Source of the DNA: Sialis fuliginosa
Taxonomy: Eukaryota > Arthropoda > Insecta > Megaloptera > Sialidae
DNA length: 64,000 nt
Direction of reading: 5' to 3'
Assembly (NCBI GenBank): GCA_961205875.1
Contig: OY540816.1
Coordinates: 18,300,701 to 18,364,700 of the forward strand
In this document: positions 1 through 11,100 of the stretch, in pieces
How positions within the stretch are numbered: the first letter of the stretch is position 1
Layout: every line of letters begins with the position of its first letter
Position numbers and translations under genes: made by a program
The notes under the pieces: model-generated
What the model saw: the letters and a program-made list of their open reading frames with translations, nothing else
What the model was told of the DNA's origin: nothing
Database searches by the model: none

Positions 1-140
1 CTTGTTTTTTACATGAAATATCTTTTGTAAGGGATTAAAAAAGGTTTTGTTGTTGTTATTGTTATCTTTCTTGCATAGGTTTTATCTTTGTTTGTGTATA
101 CAATAGTAGTTTTCCATTTGTGTTCATTATTATTAAAATG

Positions 141-684
141 AATGTATATGTTACTGGCAATGTATAGAATTCTTAGGTATTCTATGGAATGCCTAAAATC
201 ACCAGGCAGTGTATGAAATGTATTTAATTATATACATTTCCTAGGTATTGTATAGACTACCTATAACTGATATATAAACAAAATAATATCTAAGTTTTCT
301 ATATGTTTCTTATTTTAACAATTTTAAATCATATACTTAATATTCGTCTGAACTAATATTTAATTTAATTTATTATAATAAATATCAAATGTTCCAATAT
401 TGTTTATGTGATTTTGTATTTTACAATAAAAGGACTGACTTAATATGAATTTGGCCTTTTAAAAATTAATTAAATAATCTTCTTTAATTATATTATATTG
501 TCTTTTATTTAATACATTTCCTAATATTATCTTGGCATTCTATAGAATGCCTAGGCAAAGTGTGTAATAAATTTATGTTAAACATATATTTCATACTTTA
601 CCTGAAATCGTTAGGAATTGTATAGAATTCCTAGGAAATATATAGAATGCCTGAATTACATATTTTGCCGGTAACATATACATT
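141..684. repeat. MITE-like element with terminal inverted repeats
   Basis: The left end reads AATGTATATGTTACTGGCAA and the right end is close to its reverse complement (TTGCCGGTAACATATACATT). The interior is AT-rich and repeats a short palindromic motif around TATAGAATGCCTAGG several times (about 165-200, 535-555 and 615-655). There is no coding capacity. This fits a non-autonomous DNA transposon about 540 bp long. I could not define a target duplication, so the superfamily is open. Confidence 0.6.
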
Positions 685-2329
685 TTTTAAATTAATTTTT
701 TATTTATATTTATTCTATTAACTATTTAGATTTTTGTAACGTTCATGGGCTTCTGAATACTAACCAAGTCTTGATTAAAAAAATCAAAGGATCGTGTACG
801 TGTAGAGATCATCGCGAAACCCTAACAATAAAACGGTCCCTTATTATTTACAATACTTCAGTATTAACTCCCAACTAAAATTGAAGTTACTGTTTACACA
901 TATTTTTTCGCCTTCCACATGTAGTAATTTTCAATTTGCATTGGCCGAGATTCACAATTTGCGTTGCGTTCTCTTTGTCATAGCAATATTTCAATACCCC
1001 CTCACCCCTCCTGCTCCCCACCAATTCTCGCCCTCTCCCACCATTCTATACAAAAACCGATGCTGTTCCTACTATTTTCCCCTTCCCAAAGATTCACCGT
1101 AGATGTTGAAGAACAGTGGTACAAAAACTTCAATCTCGATATTATTAAACAAATATCTAGGCGGTGTGGGTTCATGGTAATAATTTTACCCCCCCCCCCC
1201 CCTAATTGAGATATAAGTAGTAAATATTGTTCCAAATAATAGCCTAAACTTTATTTGCCACTGTATTTAAGGGTTGAGGGATAGAGGGTTAAAACTAATT
1301 TTATTATAAATGGGACTATAGAAACGATCTTTATCTCTACGATTATCAGTTACGGAAATAGAAGCTTTTAAAATGTGATCTATTTCGTTGTATTCGTACT
1401 TTTGAAGTTACCCTCTAGTACCAGGGAAGAAGACGTAATTCTACGTCAAAATTTATTGATAAGAATTAATTATAAGGCAACGTGTATATTTTCTTGTAAA
1501 TAATCATTCAGAAGCAAAAGCGATTAAACTACCCCATTTAAAATTTAATTATTATTATTTATATTAAATTTTACTACCACTGTCGTAATTTCCCACCCCT
1601 ACTTTCCGGTTGTCCCCCCACCACTACTACACACCCGAATTCTCCTCAGGCGTGCCACGTCACTTGTGGAGCTCTAGGAGTCTACTACAGGGATGTTGAT
1701 AGTATTGGATATACTTCTGTTACTATCGTTTAGTATCGGAGTGAGCGAGGAGGAATGTGTGGGAGTAGGTCGATTCTTGGTGGATGAGCAGCAGACTCAA
1801 CAAATTAGATGGACAGGGGTGTACATTGAGGAATTGTAGGGGATGAAAAAAGTGGTTTTTGTGGATTTTTTTTCAATCAAAAAATGATTTTTTTGATTAT
1901 ATTTAGATCATAAAAATAATGAAAAATAAATGGTATATACATAATTTTTTGCGGGTAGTTACAGTCTTAGAAATCCTGAATGTATCAACCCACACAAATA
2001 TCATTTTTGATTTATAAATTAAGTTTCTTTCAAAATAAAGTTTACAATATTAAAGAAAATTACTCATAGCTGTAAAAATTCATTTAAATTATAATTTAAC
2101 AAGAACACTCGACAAAAAAACTCTTTTCGGTTTGGTTGAAGAAAGAATGATTATAAAAAAAAAGTTTTTCATATTTTATTGGAAGATGTATCTAATTAAC
2201 CAATCAAGCGCCAAATTACTTTTATCCAATAAAAATGTAACACAATCAAAAAGTTGATAATTCGAAATGAGCTTTACGTGAGTTGATGTAGAACATTGTC
2301 CAGATTTGCTTTTAGTTTTGCTTAAAAAT
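685..2329. other. Non-coding stretch, nothing gene-like
   Basis: This is AT-rich sequence without a convincing exon. Visible items are a pyrimidine-rich patch at about 990-1080, a 14-base C homopolymer at 1189-1202, and a slightly GC-richer patch at about 1590-1800 containing a CRE-like CCACGTCA. The short open frames over 881-1235 overlap on both strands and follow base composition rather than a protein family. Confidence 0.5.
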
Positions 2330-2594
2330 CATCAAAATCGTGTGTAAGGGGGAGGGGTAACATTCCAAAATATTTATTTTTTCCAGATATCTCAAGAACG
2401 ACACATATTAGGTGAAAATTTTATAGAATCTTTTTTGTAGAGCATTCAATTTAAGTTGTCAAAAATTAAAATATATACGAAAAAAATTAAATGGTTAACC
2501 AATGGCAGTTCATGAAAATACTTTATTTAAAATTGTTCAATAATTAATAATTGGTGAATATAGCACGAGGAAGCACTGTGCATTTACTTGGTAA
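2330..2594. repeat. Dispersed repeat, copy A
   Basis: About 265 bp that closely resembles 29739-30048 in the same orientation. Shared blocks include GATATCTCAAGAAC, TTTTTTGTAGAGCATTCAAT, TTAAATGGTTAACCAAT and AAGCACTGTGCATTTACTTGG. The copy in the MARF1 intron has an extra segment in the middle. No terminal repeats or coding sequence were identified, so the class is unknown. Confidence 0.65.
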
Positions 2595-3426
2595 TTTTTT
2601 TTTATAAGTGATGTTTTAATACCACTTTACAACAGATACATTTTGAGAAGCACTGGTATTCACATTTTCAGTAAAATATTTTTTTGCATTGAAAAAGTTT
2701 GACATACACTGATTTGTGAATGTGTTTTGAGATGCACTGGTCTAAACAGTTGCACATATTTTTAAATTCACTATTGTTATATCAGTGGATCCAAACATTT
2801 CTGTCATAACAACTCGTGGAAAAAGGTATTTCTCGGTGAACAAAAATTATGAGTAAGCTCAAATTTTGTAAATAACTAAAAAATGATTATAAGAAGCTCC
2901 ATTGAAAATCCTGAAATGATTAAAGTTATAAGGGGTGTGATAACTGATAACCATCCAATTTATTTTTAAAAATTGATATTTTTTATGTCGTTAAACAATC
3001 ACAGAAGTGACACCCGTCTAATGTGTAAAAAATAAAACATATTTTTTTTTTTGGCGCGGGATGGGGGTGACACTCTATATATATTTTTTATTATTAATAT
3101 TTTGAATAAGTACTTATAGTAAAACTATCATATTAAGTTCTATCTATCTATTGTAATCTTTAACTTCATTTTCCCAAAAATGGACTTAGTACACTTTCAG
3201 CTCATATAAATGCAAATCTTGGAATTAGAACTTACGGGGTACCCCTTCCATCACAATATCGATCTAATGAAATGAGACGGGAATAGCTTTCTCTCTCTCT
3301 CACACACACACTTTACTCAGAACGATCTAACATAACCCACGTGGATGACACTCTGATGGTAAAATTGAAAAGTTATCTGACAGTTCATCATTTGTAATAT
3401 ATGGCGTCAGAAAAAGATATAGTGAC

Positions 3427-3657
3427 TATATTTGAGTTTTATTTGAATACTAATGTAGGTATTTGATTACATATTGTTTAATAACGTTGTACGTATATTT
3501 CCATTTATATAATTACTATGAAGGCACTTTAATAATTATTTTCTCACCGTTGGCGCATGCTCAAAAAAAAGACGGTAAGGAGTGAGAGAAACAACTTCTC
3601 CTCCGATGTAGGGGAATTCGAACTTAAATTGTTCGAACTTATAGGAGTCCAACTGTA
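3427..3657. repeat. Dispersed repeat, copy A, interrupted by the hAT insertion
   Basis: This segment matches 62999-63122 in two blocks: an outer block beginning ATATTTGAGTTTTATTTGAA, and an inner block with AGGAGTCCAACTGTA preceded by AACAACTTCTCC. The copy here is longer because about 100 bp lies between the blocks. The hAT element at 3665 begins a few bases after the shared sequence ends. Confidence 0.65.
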
Positions 3658-3664
3658 TTTGCGT

Positions 3665-4474
3665 CAGGGATGTAACGGATGTCGTTTTAGCGGATGAGGA
3701 TGCGGATACGGATATTGGGAAGGTAGGGTTTGGGGATGCGGATGAGGATACGGATGACTGTGATGTTATTTTGGAGGATGCGGATGCAGATGCGGATGCG
3801 GATGCGGATATGAATTCTGAATGAATAATTTATTTGATTAATAATATATGTATTATATTTTTATGAAAACTGTGATAATTGCTAGTAGTTGAAGCATCTG
3901 TTCAAAATTTTTTTTAATAAGTAAAATAAAAAAATAATTGGGTTATTTTTAAGTTGGTTACATAAAAAAATAATACAATTTTCGGACTATTATTTAATTA
4001 ATAACCAAATATTATTTTTTTTAAAGTAATACAACAAATTTACAGTTGGAAATTTGACTAATTCAATAATATTGAACAAATGTTCTTTTAATTTATAATT
4101 TCTGAAAAAAATCCGAATAAATACAATAATTGATGCTTTAATTAATTATATAATCAATTATTATTTTTTTAAAGTAATACAAAAAATTTACAGTTAATAA
4201 TTTGACTAAAGTACCACCTTAGTACCATTCATGAAAAAATTCAATAATATTGAACATATTTTCTTTTAATGTGTCAATTTCTGAAAAAAAATCTGAATAA
4301 ATATGCTTCTTATTGTAGAAAATATCCGTTATAATATCCTCATAGAAAAATGAGGATGCGGATGAGGATGCGGAGTTTTAAAAATTTAAAATTGCGGATG
4401 CAGATGCGGATGAGGATATGTAAGTTAATGCGGATAATCCGCAGTTGCGGATGCGGATATCCGTTACATCCCTG
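3665..4474. mobile_element. Complete non-autonomous hAT element with 8-bp TSD
   Basis: The element begins CAGGGATGTAACGGAT and ends ATCCGTTACATCCCTG. It is flanked on both sides by the identical 8-mer ATTTGCGT (3657-3664 and 4475-4482), the target duplication expected of the hAT superfamily. Both subterminal regions are built from a degenerate GGATGC/GGATAC repeat (about 3695-3810 and 4355-4460), which resembles arrays of transposase-binding sites. The 810-bp body is AT-rich and has no transposase frame, so it must have been mobilised in trans. The perfect duplication argues for a fairly recent insertion. Confidence 0.92.
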
Positions 4475-4489
4475 ATTTGCGTAGAACAT

Positions 4490-4830
4490 TTGTGCACCCT
4501 CTGGTAGGGCGCGCGCGTACGTGTGTTCCGCGAGTCCAGCCCTGCGCTGTCGGCGTGCAGGGGCACTGCGCAACCGGGGCGCAACCTATCTTACAGAATC
4601 ACCAGCAGCACCCCGGCGGCGGTAGCTCGAGAGTGCACTCACTGCGGACCTAACCGCCACACGGCCGGGCAAACATCGCGACCGGCGCGACACTCGGACG
4701 CGCTATCTCACATATACTTGTGCAAAAAACAAAACAACACACTCATCTCCTGTGCAGAACGAGGCCTATCGCGTTGTGCATGCACTATATAAAACAGGCC
4801 TTTTTAATAAGTGCGAGTGTGAATCAATAT
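4490..4830 (+). promoter_or_regulatory. GC-rich TATA/initiator promoter candidate
   Basis: Bases 4490-4760 are a sharp GC- and CpG-rich island in AT-rich surroundings. The island ends at a good TATA box, TATATAAAA at 4786-4794. An initiator-like TCAATA follows about 35 bp downstream at 4824. This arrangement would drive plus-strand transcription toward the PDZ-DH-PH gene, whose first visible coding exon is at 8114. No coding first exon was found next to it, so it would supply a 5' UTR exon. The linkage to that gene is inference. Confidence 0.5.
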
Positions 4831-6055
4831 AGTTAGGCTTTTTATATGTATTATAACAGATTTTAACTTTTGAGGTGTGTAGTGGTGAATTCTCGTATTG
4901 CAATAAGTGTTAAAGTGAAGAAAATATATTCATAGGCCTTGTTTTATTTTATTTGTTAGCCTTTTTTGATATGATTAGTGTTTTTGGGTGTTATGATTAA
5001 AAAAAATAATAATAACTTTTAATTACTCTGCCTAAATATCGTAAGTGTAGGATTTTTTATAACTGGAAAGGTAATGATATTTAATGTACTGTAATATTTT
5101 AGGGTGTATAATTTAGAATGTGTTACGCGGAATTGTAGAGGGGGGTTCCGCTATATCTCTTAGTTTTTGAACGGAATACATCCAGTACATTAGAAGACCA
5201 GTATCTGTGAAAGACTAACACGACTTTTTATTATTGCAATTTTTTTAAATGGTTAAAGAACTAAGATTAGTGGAATAGTTTTAAAAAACTTGGTGCGAAT
5301 TTTTAAAAATAGGTCAAAACTACATAAAATATTGTGATTCTAGTGATTAAAAAATATCGTATGACTTTTTGTGAATTGTAATTTAATTCTTCGAGAAAAC
5401 TAGCTCTATTGGAACATCGAAAAAAAACTGTAAGCACATTTTTTTATTGGTTTATGGCATAAATATTACAGACTAGGATTACCGATGATATGTTTCCCTG
5501 GGGGCATATAATATTTTAAAAAAAATTAACGCACATTTTTAATAGTATTTAGTTTTTGTTGTAATTTTTGTAGAGCATACTTTTTTATATCTTAATTAAC
5601 TAATTCAACAAATTAGACATAAATAAGCAATATGTATTTAGTTATGGAAGAAGTCAAGTTTATATTCGATCTATTTATATAGGTACTGTAATAACATATA
5701 TGAACATAGGTAAATATGACTATATGTACAAAAATAATAGATACATCGATTATTTAATCTTGGAAATGAATTTCAGATTTTCATAATGTATCATTTTTCG
5801 TGCAACTAAAAATAGCCTAAAACGTTTTTGAATAATCAAATAATTGACTATAAAATACATGTGAACAAAACAATGATTTATTATTTCGTCGATATACTAT
5901 GGAATATTTATATGTACATATAAAAAGATCAATATGGGAAAACAAATTTAATTTATATCGATATAACTTATGTATGTTCGGCTAAATATAAATATTAAAC
6001 TTGAAGAGTAAATATATTGAATATTTTATCTGAAAATATCGATCTTTATTTCGTG
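4831..6055. other. Non-coding, presumed 5' UTR/intron
   Basis: AT-rich sequence with no exon that I can support. It lies between the TATA promoter candidate and the first recognisable coding exon at 8114. Confidence 0.4.
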
Positions 6056-6446
6056 TAGTTAGAATACACGCGCCTGTACGGAGTACGCACGCTTTTACGT
6101 GCCAACAAGACATATGCTCGCCACGGGTACAGTACGTACCCGCAGCAGGCATGAACACATGCATTCATGTGCGAGTGTATTTAAGGAGGTGAGTTCCAAA
6201 ACTCGTTCGTACCATTAAAAAAAATCGAGTGTCAGTGAAGCAAAACTCATTCAGTTATATTAATTTTTATTTAATTAACATTACAATATGAAATAATACC
6301 AAAAATTCTTTCAAAATTCACTGACACTCGATTTTTTTTAAATAAAACGAAGGAGTTTTGGAACTCATCTCTCCTCATTTGTTTGTTATTCATGTCTGAG
6401 TGTGTTAAAGTGAACGTACTCCGTGCAGGCGTGTGTATACTAACTA
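6056..6446. repeat. Foldback MITE with long inverted arms
   Basis: The left arm begins TAGTTAGAATACACGCGCC and continues CTGTACGGAGTAC. The right arm ends with the near reverse complement, GTACTCCGTGCAGGCG then TGTGTATACTAACTA. The inner arms GAGTTCCAAAACTCGTTCGT and AATCGAGTGTCAGTGAA (6190-6240) also pair with 6320-6370. The structure is therefore about 390 bp with arms of roughly 140-200 bp, and the left arm carries extra sequence. There is no coding content. A TA dinucleotide is present at both ends. Confidence 0.75.
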
Positions 6447-7239
6447 TGAAATTCAATGCAGTTTTAATCGACTTTCTATTTTTTAAATATAAATGTTTTT
6501 TTTTTATTTATGGCTCCTTGTTATGATTACTTTATATATTTAAATAATGGGCCATTTTTATTTTAACTAAACCAATAACAAAAACACGTGTTCAGACTGG
6601 CACATTAGGAAATTATCTTATTCCAACGTTTCGTCGCATTTTCAGTTATTATTTCAAAAGACGATTCGATGACTGAAAATTACTATAAAAGCCACAAACT
6701 GCATTTTTATAATTTTTGATAAATCAAACCAAAAATATTGTCAAATACTTTTTTACTAAATACCCACTTATTTTTATAAAAAAAAATTATTTTACATATA
6801 CAATTTTTCATATTCTATCTAGTTACGAAAATGAATATTATTTTAATTCCCTTTTACTGCGTCATACTAACGTATCATATTTGTAAAGTAGAGATTAATG
6901 AACGAAATATTCAAAGCAACATAAAGGGGTGAATTTAATATTTATTATCATCATCTTTAAAAATATTAGTCGTGTTTATTTTGTTATTAAACAAAGCCCA
7001 AGCTCAAAACGTGTCCCTCCATAACAAAGGGTAGGAATTACGAAGGGTTAAAATGATCCCCTTGCGGGAAAGGAGAAAATTATGCATTTTCACTTTTGTA
7101 GTTTTCATCTTAGATCGGATGAAAAAGACTAGATTTATTTATGAAATATTTCACTTAAGAAAATTGTTTTTTGTGGTAATATTATGTTTGTTACTTACAT
7201 ACCTACCAAAGAGACAAAAATTTAATATTGATTTCCAGC

Positions 7240-7970
7240 ATGTAGGTAATCATATAAACTTACACGCGGCTTCACCCGCGGTGTATAAATTTTTTGTGTT
7301 GTGTAGTATTCATCCTGCCAGATTGAATGAAACTAATTACAGCCCTTTATATGTGACAGGAGTTGAAATATTAATTTTTATTTTTTTTTACTTTTTATTC
7401 ATTATATACAAAATCGTAAATATCTCGACTCCTATGCGAGATAGGGGGTTGTTTTTCCCCCTAAAACTCCCACCTCCGTAGTATTTTTTCCGCTGGATCG
7501 AATGAAAATAATTGAAATATACTTATTTATTTATTTTCTTTCGCTTTTTATTTATTACACAAAATCGTAAATATCTATATTTTATCACTCTCCTGCAACC
7601 GTTTAGGGGTTGAATTTTGGGAAATGCTCAAATACATGTTTCATTATTTGTTTTACAGCGTATTTATGATAAGTTTGAAGAAAATCCGACCAAAAAATAT
7701 TTTTCCAATATAAATTTTTATACCCCCATTTAGGAGTTGATTTCCAAATAATATGAAATACCAAGTTTTAAGTCAACAGAACTGTTAAATAATGTTTCTC
7801 CATATAAACTTTAAACCCCCCTACGACCCTATTAGGAGTTTAAATTCGAAAAACCCTTTCTTAGTGGGTGCTTACATCATAAAAGGAAGACACTACTGAA
7901 ATTTCACGTTTCTAGGTTCAGGGGTTTGGGCTCGGCGATGATGAATCAGTCAAGACATGTATATAGACTG
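7240..7970. repeat. Degraded interspersed repeat
   Basis: The stretch contains an ACACGCGGCTTCACCCGCGG motif. It also holds two diverged tandem segments (about 7305-7430 and 7475-7580), both ending ACAAAATCGTAAATATCT. The end segment includes ATTTCACGTTTCTAGG and CTCGGCGATGATGAATCAGT, motifs typical of abundant insect dispersed repeats. No intact reading frame is present, and the family is uncertain. Confidence 0.4.
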
Positions 7971-8113
7971 TCTGTTGGTGTTTCTAAATTTCTAACTATA
8001 ATATTCTCTTACTTAGTTATAATTTTATGATTTATAATTTAATAAATGTACCGCTATAATACTTATACGACCATATAAATCTTTATAACAATTTGTTTTA
8101 TTTTTTATTGCAG

Positions 8114-11100
8114 AAGGAGTGAGTTTCTAGGATGTATGTCTTTTGCGGTCAAGCATGCTATTAAAAAGGTATGTATTAATTGGTCAATTAATTATTTTAT
8201 AGTCCAGATACTTTGCTTAATTTGCATATGTGTTCATGATTCCGCTCTGTTGAATTTTATTGTATATACCAAAACAATTTCTCGCTCTGAATATCTCTTA
8301 TTCTGATTTATGGAAACAAATGTACTGTTAAAAATTCAAATTCACTACTTTTACAATTACTTTTTTCATTCTTCTTATTTTGTTAATTTTGTTGATTGTT
8401 ACAAATTTGTCAGTTAATAATGACGCCATTACTATCGATAAAACAGAAACCTGAATACATAAATCGATTATTTAAAACATAACAATGAATCGTAGATATT
8501 TTTAAAATTAGATTTGTTTCTACGCCGAATATTTTATTATGATACAGCATGATATTTTCTATGGTTTCTATAAATCGATCCTAAATTCATGAAACCTAAT
8601 ATTTGATCCAGTATTTAAAGTGGCCCTGAAACGAAATTGGAATAAAAACATTACATTTATTCTCAACTTATATGGATTCTTTTACCTAGTTTTTATTCGA
8701 ACGAAAAGTTTTTAAATCTGTTCTTATATAAAAAAAACAATATTAGGAATGTGATTCTACAAAATTCCAAAAGTTCATTTCTATACCTACCTAAACAAAT
8801 ATTATTTTCTAAAATATTTCCAAAGTTTGCAAAGTTATACGTGCTGCCATTTCTGAAACTGCAAATCAATTAAAATTGTATTTTGCCAAAAGTTGGTAAC
8901 CGTTGTTCGACAAATTCAACATTTAATCATAACTAATTCAAGAGAACATGACCAAAGATTGATTTATCGACATTTTGGCTTTCGCCCCTTTCCACTACTA
9001 AAGTAGCGGTAATGTACACTAATCACCAATTAATTTATATATAACGAAATACTCTTAACATGCCACTTCGAAGGAGTGATACTTGTACGATAAAGATGAT
9101 TTATTTATAGGTTATGGTTACTAAAGATATTGTCTGCCATCCATTGTTGTAACATATTTTGTATTCTTGTTACGATATTTATTTGACTCTTATTTTATTC
9201 GCTATGGTCAGTGAGTAATGACCACTGTGCCATCTATCGGATAAAACTTAAACCCTTCTGAAGTTCCCAAACAGCCATTTGAAATTTTTAAATATAATGT
9301 AAATATGCAATTAATATTATTAAAATGCAATCAAGAATAAACATTGTGCTGTACGAAATTGTGGCAATATAATTCATTCAATAAAACATTAAGTTTTCAT
9401 CTGTTACAAAAAATGCAGCTGTCAAAGAAATATGGGTGAAAATTTAAATTTAACCTCCATTAATTATAAAAATATTTATGTTTGCTGTACACACTTTAAT
9501 CCTAATGACGTTTTCAATAGTACATTTACATTGAACGGTAAATAATATTAATAAATAAATCTTAATTTGAATTCAGAAGGGTTCGAGTTTTATCCGATAG
9601 GTGGCAGAGTGGTCACTGACTATAGCAAATACATTATTCAAAATTACCGAAACAAAATAATAACAATATGTTGTTTGTAAGACGCCATTTTGAAATAACT
9701 GTCATATTTTATATATAACAATACATAACTCATCAAGTAAAAAATAAAGTTGACAGAAAATTCAACCGTGAAAAGATTTAAAATTTTTTTATAACCCGTT
9801 GAAATTTTTGCCTTGAATTACGACCTCAGGGTTGTCAACATAACCTAAAAATACATCAGTGAAATACGCCATTTATGAAAATGAATTTTAATGTGCAAAT
9901 AAAGTCACATAAATTATGTTTGAAATGACGTTTACGAGTTTTCTTTTTGCTTTATGAAAACTTATATTTGTTATTATTTAACTTATTACGTTTTTTCTTT
10001 GCCGATATCTTTATTAAATCGACCTTTCCCTTAATTGTTTCATTAAATTTATTATTGCCGTATGTTAGGGTTTAAATATGTAACTGACGTCGTTATAGTC
10101 GATAAAATAGGGCACGCATTCCTTTGGAAAGTAATTGTTGTTATTTTTAGACCAAGTGTCGATTGTCTATATTTTTTTTATAAATACACGTGTCTCTAAT
10201 TTCATTGTAGTCATATCGAATTTGATAATCGAAAATAAGAATTAATACAGTTTATGATGGATATTATCGGTTCTATATTAATTTGAAATATGTTTTTTTT
10301 TAGGATATTGGCGGCTCTTTCAAGTTACTCTCCCAATCATTAGGGCGTACCCAAAACGTTCCAGTAGCTACATCGTGCCAACAAACAAATGAAGAAGAAA
10401 ATCTGAACAATCAGCAGCAACAGTCAAACAATATCGCAACGAACAAACACCAACCACCGCCAACTATGATGGGGGACCACAGCCAGTCGAGTGTGGAGGA
10501 GATAATCTCCTTGGAAGAAGCCCAAGATCTCGTATCCCACGATCTAACACGGGCATCATCGAAGAAACGTCTCAACGATCAACAAAAGGTCGCCGACGAA
10601 AACCTATTTCTCAGGTACCTGGAACTAGACCCAACAGAAGGTCCCGAGGCCGCACAAGTCGCTCTCCAAAAGAAAGCCATCGGGAATAAGGCAGGAGGAA
10701 CGCCGTTCACGTCTACGAAGAAGCTTACCAAGTTCCCGGACACGGGGTTCGGATTTTCTGTCGTCTGGACGCATCCCCCGAGGGTGGAGAGGGTTGAGAA
10801 AGGGATGCCTGCTGAGAAGGCGGGGATATTGCCGGGAGATTACATTGTTTTCGTCGATAAACAAAATGTTGTCATGATGCCTGAAGTGGATATTTTAAAT
10901 TTAATTAGGTATGTATATTTTACGCAGTTTCTTGAATTATCTCCTTCAAAAATAAAAATAAAATTTAATTCAAACTATTCAAATGGGCAATATTTTATCT
11001 CACAGTTCTTGAGATCAATATTTTTTTCATCAAATTGTAACTCTTAGATTAGGAAAGATTATGGATATACATAACAAACAAATGATAGTCCGTATGTGAA

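Noticed and set aside
4523-4792. An 89-residue open frame in the GC-rich island
   Set aside because: It lies upstream of the TATA box and follows GC composition. No splice continuation or family resemblance was found.
7053-7481. A 142-residue open frame
   Set aside because: It overlaps a degraded interspersed repeat, is rich in Phe/Leu/Ile/Lys as expected from AT-rich DNA, and shows no domain.
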